From positions 7,130,001 to 7,194,000 of the forward strand of contig NC_090951.1 of assembly GCF_040807025.1 (NCBI RefSeq): a stretch of DNA of 64,000 bases, given 5' to 3'. Origin of the DNA: Struthio camelus (Eukaryota > Chordata > Aves > Struthioniformes > Struthionidae). Below the pieces are notes generated by a model, which was given only the letters and a program-made list of their open reading frames with translations, was not told the origin of the DNA and did no database searches. Position numbers and translations under genes: made by a program. This document shows, piece after piece, positions 22,166 to 34,600 of this stretch; within the stretch, counting starts at the first letter, position 1, and each line of letters begins with the position of its first letter.

Positions 22166-23438
22166 GCCTTAATCTGCCAAACGTGAGACTTTAGTCTGCC
22201 ATTAGAATCCCATACTCATCTCATGCATTACGCTTGCTATTTTGTCTTAGCAACAATGAACTGTAACTGTTTCAAAAGACTATGAAAAGAGACATTATAT
22301 TAATAAAAAACCCTGCATGCTGGTCATGTATGGTATAATTATTTTTTTTTCTTTTGCTTGGAAATGGACTTTTGGAGACTATTATGGCATGGCATTCATC
22401 CTTTTGTTTTATTGCCTCATCACTTTTTTGAGTTGAAAGCAAAAAAGTGCAACCTTTGATCTTCCTCCTCCTCTTCCTCCCCATTAAAGTTTGCATCTGC
22501 TCTAAAACTGCTTTGAGTTACTCAAAACTTCAGACTTCCTTTTAAATGCACTGAAGCATTCCCTCTTAGAAAACATGCCAGAATGGATTTTGATAACCTA
22601 ATGTGGCAAAAAAATACAAAAAGAACTTTGGAAAGATGTTCAAAAACAAAATTCACATCCCACTTGGGAGGGACATTGAAACCATGCTGTTGCCTAAAAC
22701 AGTCTAAAAATTAATTTTAAGTGATCTGCCCCATTTTTTTTCCTTTTGCATTTGGTCATTGTCAAATGTGGAATGCTCTGGGTTTCTAGTATATAATTTA
22801 ATTCTAGTTTCTGTCATCTGTTAGCCCAGTTAAAATGTATGCTACAGATAAAGGAATGTTATAGATAAATTCGAAAGAGTTAGGTCTGTTTAGATGTAGA
22901 TTTTTTTTAAAGATTGATGCACTAAATTGTTTACTGTCGTGATGTAAAGGGGGGTAGAATTTGCAACGGGACTGTTTTAAAAAGTAGTTTATGCAGCATG
23001 TGCTTGCAACTTAAGTATAAGTTGGGTATATGTAGTCCTTGCTATACCACTGACTGTATTTGAAAACCAAAGTATTAGAAGGGGGAGGCACCCCTGTTTA
23101 TATCTATAGGGGTATTTTACATTCAAAATGTATTTTTTTTTTTTCAAATTTGAAGTATTTGGGACTGAATTGCACTAAGATATAACCTGCAAGCATATAA
23201 TACAAAAAAAAAATTACAAACCTGTTTAGAACGCTAATACAATTTATGCAGTTATAAAGATGGCATTACTGCACAGTTTTAAAATGATGCAGATTTTTTT
23301 ACAGTTGTATTGTGGTGCAGAACTGGATTTTCTGTAACTTCAAAAATTCCACAGTTTTAAAGGCAATAATCAGTAAATTTTATTTTCAGGGACTGATATC
23401 CTGTCTTTTAAAAAAAAATGGAAAGTAAATCTTACCAC

Positions 23439-23444
23439 AATAAA
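23439..23444 (+). terminator. MAF: Poly(A) signal AATAAA, proximal
   Basis: Canonical hexamer in the distal MAF 3' UTR, followed by a U-rich stretch. Likely an alternative cleavage site. Confidence 0.65.
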
Positions 23445-23602
23445 TATAAAAAAATCTTGTCAGTTACTTTTTCTTTTACATATTTTGCTGTGCAAAATTG
23501 TTTTATATCTTGAGTTACTAACTAACCACGTGTGATGTTCCTATGTGCTTTTCTTTCATTTTCAACTCTATGGTTATATCAAAAGAGAGAATAATCTACA
23601 AT

Positions 23603-23608
23603 AATAAA
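23603..23608 (+). terminator. MAF: Poly(A) signal AATAAA, distal
   Basis: Canonical hexamer followed within about 40 bases by a GTGTGTAG stretch, the expected downstream GU-rich element. Best candidate for the main mRNA 3' end, near 23625-23640. Confidence 0.75.
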
Positions 23609-25442
23609 CTGCATTTTTTTTGATTCTGTACTCAGTTTCTTAGTGTGTAGTTTAAAGTTCAGTAACTATGAAAGCAGTACTTCAGCGTACTGTCTGGCAA
23701 AGGGGCAGTGCTGATAGAAGAGCTGGACTCAGTAATACACAGGAGGGGAGAAGGAGAAGGCTAGTTTTATGCAAAATGGAAAATTGTCACCCACGAGAAA
23801 TGAATGATCTGTCAGGTAGACGAAAAACGTGAGCTTTCAGGTGCTTGTTCTGACTTCTCAGTATGGCAGTGACCTTAGTTTCTGTGACTCAGATCATCCC
23901 GTCAGGTTTTAGGAGATCTCAAAGGGGAGATCTGCTTAAAAACCTGATGACATGATGCGGCCTTATATTTTGATTGTTTTATGATGGAGCGAAGTGAAAG
24001 AGAAGACTTCACATCCTCTCGTCATCTGCTCCAGCACGGTGTGCCTGCCTCTCGTAGGAGATGACACCGCGTCGGGCTCGGCTTGTCACAGAGCCGTTTC
24101 ACGTTAGCCCGAAAGGTTTCTTGCCATTTGGGTGCAGAGTGCCTCCTTTCCTCCCCCCTTTCCTTTGCTTCCCCCCCCCCCCCCACCCGCCACCCCGTCC
24201 GTAGTCTTTCTTTCGCCCCGTGGTTTTCTTTTTTTTTGTTTTGTTTTGTTTTGTTGCAGGCCTTAGAAAGCCTAGAGTGAGCGGAGGAGCAGAGGAGGGG
24301 AAAACAAAAAATGCAGAGCACTTCCTCCAACTTGTCCAAGTTGTTTGTCCTAAGCAGAGCACCCGAAAGGTTAACGTGCTGGACGCGTGCAGGTCTCGGA
24401 GCCGCTCTGCGCCGCGGTGCTCCATGCCAAAGGGCACGTCGGCTTCGAAAGGCTCCCCAAGCCCTCGGCCCCCGGAGCCCGCCAGCGTCCTCTCCCGCCC
24501 GGTGAGCGGGATTATCCTCCTCCGGGCGCTTTGGCAGTGCCGAGGCCTCCTCCAAGCGTGTCGCGGCCGCGCCAGGACGGTGGTTTTATCCCAGTGCCCG
24601 AGCCCGGCCGGCGCTCTCCCTGCTGGGGGCTGCAGCTGTAAGACCATTTCTCCTGGTCGTCGGTGGCATTAGGAGGAGAGGACCCGTTGGGGTCCCTCCG
24701 GCAGGCCGAGCTGGGGGTCGCGTCCCACCCCTGGGGCAGGATGGGTCCCCAAGCCCCCCGGGCCACCACCGCAGGTCACGAGGAGGCTGTTGCTCGGCTT
24801 CGGGGCCGAGGAGGGGGACCAGGGCCACCCTCCGGAGCGGCCCGCGGTGAAGGCGAGGGCGGCGAGGTGCCCTTTGGCATCTGACCTCTGGTTGCACCAT
24901 GGTTTGAGTAATGGTTCAAGCTCCAGATTCTGGTTAATTCGCGTCCCATTTTCTGGTTAATGTGTAATCGGTGGGTAAACTGGCTGCTATTGGCTGATGG
25001 GAGAATTATCTCCTCTCGTAAAGACAGGGCTCCGTTTTCCTTATCCCGTCTTCCAGCTCCCCTCCTCTGCCCGGTCTGTCGGAGCCGTCACTGATGCCCA
25101 CGTTTTTCCACGGCGGGTCACTTGGAGGCTCGGCCTTGGCGTGCTTTCTGGCTGCTGCTTGTGCCCGGGGGTCGTGAGGGAGCCCTGCTCTTTTCGGGGG
25201 GCAGGTGAGGCACCTCTCCCCCGAAAGCCCCCGCCAGCCCTGGGCGCTGCAGCCCCTCGAGGCAGCGCAGAGCCCCAGCGCCGGCAGCCCCCCGTGCAGC
25301 CTTAACCCTGCGCGGCTCTGCGGCGCCGGGCTTGCTCACAGGCAAAGTTATGAGCAGTGCTAGCGTTTTAAAAGTATTGTGAATCCTAGGAGAGTAGCAT
25401 AGAGCGAGGGGAGCACTGCTGCCTCCCTTAAGTATCTTCTTT

Positions 25443-25445
<3 letters not shown>

Positions 25446-25473
<28 letters not shown>
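25446..25473 (+). repeat. (AG)14 microsatellite
   Basis: Perfect AG dinucleotide repeat. Confidence 0.95.
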
Positions 25474-25480
<7 letters not shown>

Positions 25481-25887
25481 ATGTATGAACAGCGATAAGA
25501 GAAATCCTTCCTAGAAATAGCCAGCGTGCAAGAGGGAAAAATTCCCATCACACACCCTACTCAGGAGGAGGAAAAAGGCTTGCCTGTCTCCTAGCTTGTC
25601 ATCATTATTATACATTGCAATCTCTTTTTGCAAATAATAATAAAAAAAATGCAGCTTTCTTCAGACTGCATTTGAATTTCCGCCTGAAACACGGTATCTT
25701 CCCAATTGAAGGAGAAAGGAAAACAAAATTGAAGCACGCTTTAGTGTTCGTTCTGGACAGCAACTATTGGGGTTCTCTGTCTGGCTCATTTCAGGTGAGC
25801 CCCCCCTTTGCAGCAGGACTGCTGCCCGAGGACTAGCTCTGCTCGGGATAACCGCCACTCATCCAGCGCCCCTCGCTCGACTCCGGC

Positions 25888-25956
25888 CTCGATCCTGCTC
25901 CCGTTGAACTCGGAGGTAAAAACCCCACTGGCTTCAAAGGGGGAGCAGGATCCTGC
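25888..25956. repeat. Foldback interspersed repeat copy
   Basis: GATCCTGCTCCCGTTGAACT on the left faces CTTCAAAGGGGGAGCAGGAT on the right, an imperfect inverted repeat of the same family as the copy at 15251. Confidence 0.6.
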
Positions 25957-26322
25957 TGCTCTCGGGCAGGTGCCGCTTCCGCTCAAGGCAGCGGGAGCGT
26001 TGCCTGGACCAGGGAGCTGCACATCCAAAGGCGTACGTGGGCTTAATCTCCACATCACTAACAACGTCCTGTTTCTACCATAGTCCTATAGTTCGTTCTC
26101 ATTTATTAACTACATTACAAAGAACTTTCATGTGACCGGTGCTGGGAGACATGCACACAAAAAGCGGCCCTTTGCTGGCTGTGAAAGGGAGCGCAACGTG
26201 CTTCAACCCTGTCTCCTCCCCAGCCCAGCTCGCCCTCGCCCTCTGCCCAGCATCCCCGCGCTCCACGGAGCAGAGGCCTGCTGGGTTTGTACTGCCTGAG
26301 AAATGTCATCCTGGACCGTATC

Positions 26323-26339
26323 GGGGGGGGGGGGGGGGG
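26323..26339 (+). repeat. Poly(G)17
   Basis: Uninterrupted run of 17 G, a possible quadruplex and a likely sequencing-error site. Confidence 0.9.
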
Positions 26340-28199
26340 AAGAGGGGAGGGGAGAAATACCCAAGGCACGGCAGTGTATATTTATTTCTGGAACAACTGC
26401 ACAGCACCGCTGGGCAGGCGCTTTGCAGAAAGCCAGGCAGCCCCCTCTGCAAACGGAGCAGTGAGAGCTGCTATTTATTCGAAAGTCGTCTTCCCCCTTT
26501 TTGAACAAAAATGCATAAACTGAATCAAAATGACACTCGAAAACTACTTCCCCCGCCACCACGAAACATGGCAGCAAAATTTAAGTTTAAAAAATGAACT
26601 TTCCCACCTCTTCTTTCCTTTCCTTTCCGAAAGCTTCTGTGCAGCTGTTTCCTCCCCCTCCCTCTGTGTAGTGTGTAGGAAGTTCTTGATCTAGAATCAT
26701 TCATAATTTTAATACCAATTTCTATTTGACATAATATACTAATATCAGATACAGAGTGTAGCTGCTTCCTGGATTTAGGGAGGAAATGATGCATATATCA
26801 GAATTATCTGCTCAGATGCCAGAACTACATTGGTGTCGTTTCAGCATGTGCTGCATTGAAAGGAAATCCTCTATATTTATTGCTCAGATCATCACAGGAG
26901 CTAAATGGACCCACTGTTTCTGACACCTGTTCGGATGGCTGAATTTAAAATTTCATGCAGGAAAAAAAAAAAGCCTGCATACTTCAGTGTTAGGAATTAA
27001 GGTTTTTAATAAGCTTTCTTCCCTCCCTCTCTGAAACTCACTGCGAGCGTGTTGTCGGTGGCTGCCGTACGGCTTGGGCATTCCAGGGGTAGCTATGGAG
27101 AGTGTGATATATTTTGTTTGCTTAGCCCGGACAAAAAGCAATCCTGGTTGTACACACACACACACAGACGCGAGCAGTCTGTAGTCAGATACCTCAGGTC
27201 CCTGTTCTGGGTGCTCGTCTCGGTACCGGCAACACCCGGCAGCGCACCAGGACGGAGCGGAGGGGAGCTGCTGCTGGCAGGATTCGTCCCTTCAGGAGGG
27301 AGCTGAGCGCGCTCAACCACTTCACACTTTTAACGCTCTCCTAATGAATTTTTTTCGGGCACAGTGGCTACAAATCAATAGATTAAAATACTGTACGCCG
27401 TGCCGCATTTAATTCTTGACTGCCTGAAATTGTGGGGGAGGATCGAGAATAGCATTTGTCACTCTTTGAGGGGTGAGTGCATTCACATTTGTGAGCTCTA
27501 AGCTGGCACGATGCAAAAAATAGTCCAGGATATGACTTAACTTTTCAAGTGAAAAGCTAAAGGGACAGGGATCGGTGCAAGCTGTAGCTGGGCTGGCTGT
27601 TTGTAACGACAGAGACAGGCAGCTCCAGCCCCGGCTATCTACCACGGTATCAGGTTGACCCGGCACAGTGTGATAACGTCTCAGTGCCCCCGATGCGAGC
27701 TGGTTGTATCTTATCTCTCTCTGAAATGATCATTTTCTATGTTGCTGTACCTTTTTTTTTTTTTTTTAAAGTCTGGCTCTTAAACCAGCACACTTTCTGA
27801 CGCAGCAGTGAAACGTGCAGGCCTGCAGTTGCAGTGCAGCGAGTTGCAGGGATGGAGCTTGCCCTGCCTCGCTAGCGGCTCGGGCCGAAGCCCTGTGGAC
27901 TTTGTGACATGGTCTCCTTTGCTTTTTGAATGCATCTCTGTGAGATGCCTTGCATGGAGGGAATCAACGCCAGGGCAGAAGTTTGCTAAAAGTGATGTCT
28001 CTGTGCCATGCCGGGAAGGGGAAAAAAAAATCACTTAACAAACCGAGCAGAGTCTTTAAGTTTCCAGCGGGGGTAGAGAATGGAGCGTCCCTGGTTGCCT
28101 CTCTCAATTGTTAATTCATAAAAAAGCACAGCCCTGAAAAATGTTCTGGGTAGCTTTTCCCTCTGTAAAGCAAAAATGTTAATGACTGCGTATGGAGGC

Positions 28200-28800
28200 G
28201 GTAAGGCTCGACACCCTACTTCAGCGTGAGCTCGGGCAAAACGCTGCTCCCTTCCCCTCGGTTTTTGGCCTCGAACGAGGCCCCGCGGCGGGCAGGGTCT
28301 CGCCGCGGCTGGAGCGTCCTGCTCCGCACCTGCACCGGCTGCCAAACAGCAAGGATGCGGGGGGACGCCGGTGGGTTCCTAACCCCCCGCTTAGAGACAT
28401 CTGAGCGTAAAGCTGGGGCGCGGAGTGGGGGGCAGCTGGACAGCAACATCACATCCCGCTGGGTGACCTCCCCGTCGCGCCGGCCGGCTCCCCCTGCCCG
28501 CCGGGGTGGGTGTCGGCAGCAGCCGGGCGGGGAAGCGCGGCCGGGGAGGGGGAGGCAGCCGCCGCCGCCGCCGGGGATGCCCCGCTCGGGCCGGGGGAGC
28601 GGGGCTGGGGGCCGCAGCGCCGGCCGCGGCCCGGGCTCCCCCCGGGGCTGGGGTGGGGGGCGGGCGGGGGCGCCGGGCCGCCCGCGCCGTCGAGGGGCTG
28701 CTCCGGCCCCGGCCCCGGGCCCGGCTTGTCCCGGCGCCTGGAGTCGCTCCCCGCCCCGGGATGGGGAAGGGGGTGGGGGGGACCGGGGCAGGGAGAGGGG
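28200..28800. other. Orphan CpG island about 7 kb downstream of MAF
   Basis: Very dense CpG and GC with CCG and GGC runs, in size and density like a promoter island. Frames of 100-249 codons are open on both strands at once, as expected from composition, and none resembles a known protein. It could be an unannotated promoter (for example of a non-coding RNA), an enhancer, or an alternative start. A (TTTTTC)n tract follows. Confidence 0.7.
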
Positions 28801-29035
28801 CCGCTTCTTTTGTGTGTGTGAGTGTGTGTGAGTGTGTGTTTGCGTGTTTGTTTGTTTCTGAATTCGCCTCCCGGAACAAAGGGGCGGGCGGCCTGCCCAT
28901 AGCGAAAGGATCCGTCCAGGCATCCCAGGCTGTGTCCCGCCAGCGGCCTTCTGTTGACTGACCATCCCCTAGGTATGTTCAGAGAGCCTCTTCTGGTCTT
29001 ATTTTGTTTGCGGTTTTCTTTTCTCTTTTCTTTTC

Positions 29036-29085
29036 TTCTTTTTCTTTTTCTTTTTCTTTTTCTTTTTCTTTTTCTTTTTCTTTTC
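29036..29085 (+). repeat. (TTTTTC)n microsatellite
   Basis: About eight near-perfect six-base units of TTTTTC, preceded by less regular TTTTC units from about 29015. Confidence 0.9.
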
Positions 29086-29118
29086 CTCTCACCTGTGCTC
29101 ACCTGGAGCGTGCTCTAA

Positions 29119-29174
29119 AGCCCACTGAAATCAAAGGCAGCCTTTTTTTCACAGCGCTTTGGATCAGGCCCTGA
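29119..29174. repeat. Foldback interspersed repeat copy, degenerate
   Basis: CCCACTGAAATCAAAGGCAG followed by a T-run and GGATCAGGCCCTGAGG fits the family described at 15251. It lies directly after the TTTTTC microsatellite. Confidence 0.45.
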
Positions 29175-30913
29175 GGTATCCATCCGCAGGGAGCAGGGGG
29201 TGAGGGGGGGGGTGGGGAAGGGATTTACATTTCATGAATTTTAAACAAACTGAAGCAGTGAGAAGAATCGAGCTTTCCAAGGCTGAGTTTCCCAAATCTA
29301 TTTGGGTGTATCTCTGAGCATGTGTATGTAGTTAAGCTTAAGGCCCTTTCTAAAAGAAAGCAGGCAGATTCACTTTTCTGGAGCCTGAACCCTGCTTCCC
29401 CCGTTTTAAAACACAGGTTCTCTGCCAGGCCTCGGTAGCAGGCCGTGGTGCCTGCGAAGGGCATGGGGCAACAATCAGTTTTGCTGGTATCAGCTTCAAA
29501 AGCTGCGGTGCTCTCCGCTGCAAGCAGCCCTGCTCCCGCCAGCGCTTGGAGCTGTTGCAGTGAAACATAAGAAGCAATGAAAATGAGCTCAAAAGTGAAC
29601 CAAACAGGATCCAGCCCCCCCCCCCCTCCAAAACTTAACTGCTTCCAAATTCACTGATGAAAGCATGTTAATATGTAGGAAGAGATGTCGGAGTCTGCAA
29701 CGCGATTCACTGTTTGGTGGCATAGGGTGAACAGATTTTCCTTTCCATAAGGTTTCCTCCTGCAAAGTCATTGTAGAGGAGGGAATACTGTAAGATTAAA
29801 TCTGTTTAAAATACTATATTCATGTCGTACTAGATACAGTCTCCAGACTGAGTACAGTCTTTCAGCTTCCTTTATTGTGAAATCCTTTTAAAATAGCACA
29901 CAGTACAGAGTAGAAAACTTATTAAAATATAACTCCCTTGCACCAACTCTGCCAGATAAACTGAAGGAAAGTTATCAGCCTTCTTAAATTAATAAATCTG
30001 CTTAGTGTCTCTGGCTGCCTTGGTGCTGTTGCAGTTTCTTAGGCTCTTTCCTTATTAATAAACTGATGGTTAAATAAGCCTGCTAAATGAATCAACGGGC
30101 CTCGCCAGTGAAAGCAGGCTCGCGGCCTCCTGTTTCAGGTCGCCTGTGATGAGGCTGAACTGGTGTGGTCTTAGATCGGGGATGTCCTCCTCAAAGGCTA
30201 CCAATGATAAAAGCAGGCTGACCGCATCACTTTTTGGATGCTCTTCAGGGGTGAGGCTTGAATAGCTACTCCTCTCAGCCGAACGCATTAATAACAGGAT
30301 GGATTCACCCAGTGGCGTGAAAGCAGAGGTCATCTTGAGGAAAATGACACCAAAGGTCTTCAGGAGTCATTTGCTTTAAGAGGTCCTGGGCAGTATGCCA
30401 AGCATTGCATTCAAAGAAGCGCTGTCCCCTTTCGCCAAAAACCATCGGAGGGGATTCGCAGGGTGGCAAGGGAGGCAAAGGAGCTGTCACGAAAAGCCTT
30501 CATCAGGCAAAATGCTGCTCTAGATTATGTGCGTGTGCGTCTGGGCGCAGAGACACACGATCGAAACGTTCCTTCGGCAAAACGAGTGAATGTCAGATTT
30601 CCCACTGCACGCACGCCTTGTTTCAAGTGGCATGCAGGGAATATTCAAATACGCCACACCTTTCGGTTCCGTGTTGAGAGGGCACTGCACCTCCAAGAAG
30701 GATGATTTAGCCGGCACAAAATGTGCCGTGGACTTTTTAAAAAGCTGCAGAGCTGTTCTCGGAATCAAAATGCTGAAAAGAGCTCCTACAGTTTGTCTTG
30801 CTTCTGTTTATTAAAAAAGAGGAGGCTTGTGGTTTATTCCTGCTCTGAATACGCTGTACTATTACAATATATGGACGAAACTGAAGCATTCCTGCAGACA
30901 GTTTATAGAAAAT

Positions 30914-30954
30914 ATATGTATGTATGTGTGTGTGTGTGTGTGTATATATATACA
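30914..30954 (+). repeat. Compound TATG/TG/TA microsatellite
   Basis: TATG units run into (TG)n and then (TA)n. Confidence 0.95.
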
Positions 30955-31202
30955 CGATGAGAGAAAGTTAAATATAAGGGGCACAACAAAATATCCATAT
31001 TTAAGAAACATAGATTGACTCACTGACTTATCTCACTTATTGTACAAAGATTCATTCTAACTATGTTGAATTTTTTAAATTAGATTTTAAATATAAGTTG
31101 ACAGTATGAATTTGTACAGTGTGAGTAACCGCAGGGAGAACTGACAGCTCTGCTTTTGTTATTAAACTACTGTCTGAAAAATAATGGAGTGTGTACAGCA
31201 AT

Positions 31203-31247
31203 TGATTATTATTGTGCCAATTACATTAGCGCAGCTAATAATAATCA
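31203..31247. promoter_or_regulatory. Candidate homeodomain-site cluster with inverted repeat
   Basis: TGATTATTATT at 31203-31213 is the exact reverse complement of AATAATAATCA at 31237-31247. Between them are CCAATTACATTAGCGCAGCT motifs. Multiple ATTA/TAAT cores resemble developmental enhancers. No direct evidence of function. Confidence 0.35.
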
Positions 31248-34200
31248 TTAAGAACAAAATACAAAAAACTACAGGTTTTCAGGTGTTAGAAGCTGATAAT
31301 CACGGCTGAGGCAAAAATATGTGCTTTTTTTAAGGAAGTTGATAAGTAAGATTCTCCTGTTATTAATGCTAAGTAAAGACGACGTGTGCAACCTCAGAAC
31401 GTTTCTTTTTAAACTGTGTTAAATTATTCTGTACTCAAATACAGTTATAAACAGTAAAAGAGACTTTCTAAGCTTAATTTAGCAGCTGAATATAGAAAGT
31501 CCTAGTCTGATACAATAGTAGCGCAACAGACATGTTTTACAACGTTAAAAATTCCTTTTAATAATGGTTTATTTTACTATATTTACTAAATCAGGTACCC
31601 GAGAGAATCCTCTACAACGGTGATGTGAAAATCCCTGTTACCTGAGGTCAAAAAAAAAAAGGTATGTTTTCATTTTCGCTAGCAATTTGGCATATTCCAG
31701 TGGAGGTGGTGGGGGGGTGCTCCTTTGTTTTCTGCCGCTAACGAACGCGGGGCTTTGGGCAGACCCCGGGGGACCCGGGGCAGTCGCCGGGTGCCGTTTC
31801 CGGCGCTTTCGGCTCAGGCTGGCTTTCAGGTGCCTACAGGAAACATTTGTGATGATCGGGCTTTGTACTTTTGTCAGCCAGGCAGCAGCTCTCCCGTGTC
31901 CCACCACTCATATATAATCCTTTGCAAATGTTTTCTTTCTTTTTCTTCAAATGCCAGCGTTCAGACACCAGCTACGGGGATTAAGGATGGGTCTTCTGAA
32001 GATGTCGCTCAGATCTTGATGAAAATCATGAGCTTGTGTTCGATAGCTTCCGTCCTTAAAATTTACAATGCAGTCTAACTCACAGCACGGTTTTCCTCTT
32101 GAAATTCACGTTCTTTCAGTCTGTCAACGCTGACAAAATACATGCCATTAGTGACAATATGGGGATTCAACTTTTAGTCACTTCCCCTGCTGGATTCAAA
32201 CAGCCTTTTTTTTTTTCCCATGGAATCTGATTTTTATTGACCTCAACTGTAAAAGATACTAAGTGGTTTAAATGAGCTTCAAGGTTGCAACGGCAGCGAT
32301 TCCTATGTCACTTTTATTAAGAAATGTCTCATCTTAGTTAAGAATACAGACTACCGCACAGCTTATCGCGCTTGGATCGACAGTCAAGCGCTGTTACAAA
32401 ACGCTCGTATTTCACCAGCTCACGGAATTAAGCTTTTATTTTTTTTTAATTTAAATTTAGGGTCAGGACGCAGGAGAGGTAATCAGTGCTCTAGACTCTA
32501 CCTTGAATAGCAGCAGGAGGAGTTTTTGTCGGTGTACAGACTACAGGAATGGGCTCCCCAGAAGAGGTGTGTTCTGGGCCCGACTCTTCTCCCTTCCCGG
32601 CATTACACCCAGTGAGATGTTTTTGCCTCCGTGCAGTTTTTTTCTGCGTTACACCACCTTAAGGGGCTTAAAGTGTAATGCCCTTTTTATGAGAATTGAG
32701 ACATGTTTTGATTAAGCTGAAGCAACTACATATTTTTGTTGCAGAAGTATAACACATATTCCATCACCTTGCTTCTAATGGAACTGCTCTGATTTCAGTA
32801 ATCTGAGAGGAAAGCTTGCCCGAGTCCTATAATTTATGTGTGTAATTATTATATTTATATAAATTATATAAGTGACATAAATCTTTGCTATCCGCATATT
32901 AAAAAAGCAAAATCTTTCTCCCTGATGCACACTTGCGATCTCAGGACTTGCTTAGCCTGCTGCTCTCTGGGACAATTCACTGCTCCGTCCTTCCAATATT
33001 TTGTAGTTATGCTGTCACGTAATGTTGAGAAAAACAGCGGCAAAATTCCTTACTTTTAAACAAATAGCTATTGGGTCTTGGAAGAGTTAACGAACTTTTA
33101 TGGCAAGGTTCAGACAGTTCTGACCCCTATGGTAATATTTCATCTAAGGTTACTGTTGGGAGAGAAATCAAATTTCAGCTGTGAACATGATTGACAGGTG
33201 AAAGCAAGAAAGAGAAAGACATCTGGTCAGAGGGGGAATTTGGGAAGGAGAAGGACAATTCCGGGAAGCGTCTCTGTGATATTAGGAATAATAAGCTTAG
33301 ATATGAAAACTCCAATACTTCATATTCTCTGGAGGCTTCCTTAGTTGGTATTCATGGAGGTGGTTTGGTTAAGGGAGTTTAAGACTGTACATTTATAGTA
33401 GTGGACAGCAGTCTCCATGGTCTAACTTACTAGCTTGACTCCTTTGAAGAAATTATGTTATTTCTGGCATACTTTTAGCCTTTTGAGGCAATTCACTCTA
33501 TGAGTGTGACTGGACTATTTGGTGGTTGTTGGTTAAGACGCTCTCACCATCATGTCTCTCTCGGGTCAGACAGCAGCAGGATTCGCAGATGTGAATCACG
33601 GGTGTCACTCCATGCATTTGAGCTTATGGGGTTTACTAGGAGTTTTCAGAGTAAGCACAGCAGGATGAAATTTGTGTTTATGATATACACTGTTACAGCA
33701 ATAGCAAAACTAGTTGCTATCTCATAAAATACCAGCAAGGATACATTCTGGTGTTTTATAAGGCAGCTATTAATTTCCGAGGGCCATATATTGGCTTATT
33801 GCATGTGCAGAGCTCCCAGTAACTCTGGCCAGCGTCCCTCACGATACGTACATAACCCCAGCCATATTTGATACCTATTTTTATACTACTTCAGTGTGTT
33901 TTGGTTGGTGCAGAAGAGCTTTTCCACCTTCCAACATTATGGAACTACCAGGAATAACATATCCCACTGAATGCCTAATTACTTCATGACATTGGCCTGA
34001 TATTGTTGGAAAGCAGAAATTGGTTCTGACATAAGTAACTATAGCCAGGCTTTCTCTTAAGAAATGAAGTACAAGGGAAAAAAAGTGGTTGTTTTTATCA
34101 CTGTGTGTCACTTTCATATTTTAGTTTTCAAATAAAAGGCAGGGTCTGTGAAGGAGTTGTGGGGTACTCTGTGGGCACTATATCAAAATGATGGACCCTG

Positions 34201-34253
34201 GACTCTAAACTGCATCTTAGCTGTATCTCAAGTGAGAAGGAAAGGTCTTGGGC

Positions 34254-34308
34254 GGACTCCTGGCCCCACTGCAGGCGTTGATAAAATTCCTATTGAATTT
34301 TGGTACCT
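34254..34308. repeat. Foldback interspersed repeat copy
   Basis: CTCCTGGCCCCACTGCAGGC then GTTGATAAAATTCCTATTGA reproduces the arm and loop order of the family at 15251. It sits just upstream of the larger inverted repeat at 34403. Confidence 0.5.
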
Positions 34309-34402
34309 AGACTTCTATCGCAACGCGAATGTCTACAGGGGAAGGCGTACTAATAAAAAGCGAGAGATGAATTCATACCGTGGTAGCTGTGCTGGTAGAA
34401 TT

Positions 34403-34600
34403 CCCTGGATGGATGTTCTTATTCTGGAGCAAGAGTAGATTTTTTTTCTCCCCAGTATAGCTTAAGCCACTTACAAAATAAAATAAACTAACCAGGAAAA
34501 TCCACTCTTACTCTAGAGTAAGATTGTCCACCCAGGGAATGGATAGCACTGCGGTATAGTTTTACAACATAATTTCCCCATATGGATGAGCCCTAAAACT
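34403..34600. mobile_element. Relic of a palindromic DNA transposon (MITE, hAT-like)
   Basis: Arms at 34403-34443 and 34497-34537 are inverted repeats that match at roughly three quarters of positions: CCCTGGATGGATGTTCTTAT against the reverse complement CCCTGGGTGGACAATCTTAC. The right side ends in TGGATGAGCCCTAA near 34584-34597, resembling the reversed terminus AGGGCTTGTC seen elsewhere. There is no transposase frame. The left terminus and target-site duplication were not identified. The hAT-like label is inference. Confidence 0.5.

Larger units (their letters stand above)
21495..23640 (+). other. MAF: MAF 3' untranslated region
   Basis: About 2.1 kb of AT-rich DNA directly after the stop, with no significant ORF. 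The first 0.7 kb holds recurring motifs of the type AGTTCTTCATATGAG and GCTTGCCACC. The rest is U-rich with many A- and T-runs. Two hexamers, AATAAA at 23439 and 23603, mark likely ends; the second is followed by a GT-rich stretch. By general knowledge the vertebrate MAF 3' UTR is unusually well conserved, which fits regulation by RNA-binding proteins or microRNAs. Confidence 0.85.
23660..28200. other. Downstream intergenic DNA with CpG-rich patches
   Basis: No coding gene recognised. CpG-rich patches lie at about 24020-24880, 25060-25340 and 25800-26300. Long open frames there have unrelated, low-complexity translations and overlap on both strands. Around 24935-24963 the string TTCTGGTTAAT occurs twice. 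A poly-G run of 17 is at 26323 and a T run at about 27752-27767. Confidence 0.5.
29180..34250. other. Downstream intergenic DNA, no gene seen
   Basis: Mostly AT-rich non-coding DNA. It includes a TG/TA microsatellite at 30914-30954 and an AT-rich inverted-repeat cluster at 31203-31247. A small GC-rich patch lies near 31740-31820. Open frames near 30070-30700 and 31640-31910 are short and unrecognised. Confidence 0.5.

Noticed and set aside
24022-24672. Overlapping frames of 150-182 codons near 24.0-24.7 kb
   Set aside because: They overlap in three registers and both strands, include poly-C/T-derived stretches, and match no known family.
28216-28965. A 249-codon minus-strand frame in the 28 kb CpG island
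   Set aside because: Pro/Arg/Gly-rich translation with other frames open on both strands over the same bases; no recognisable domain.
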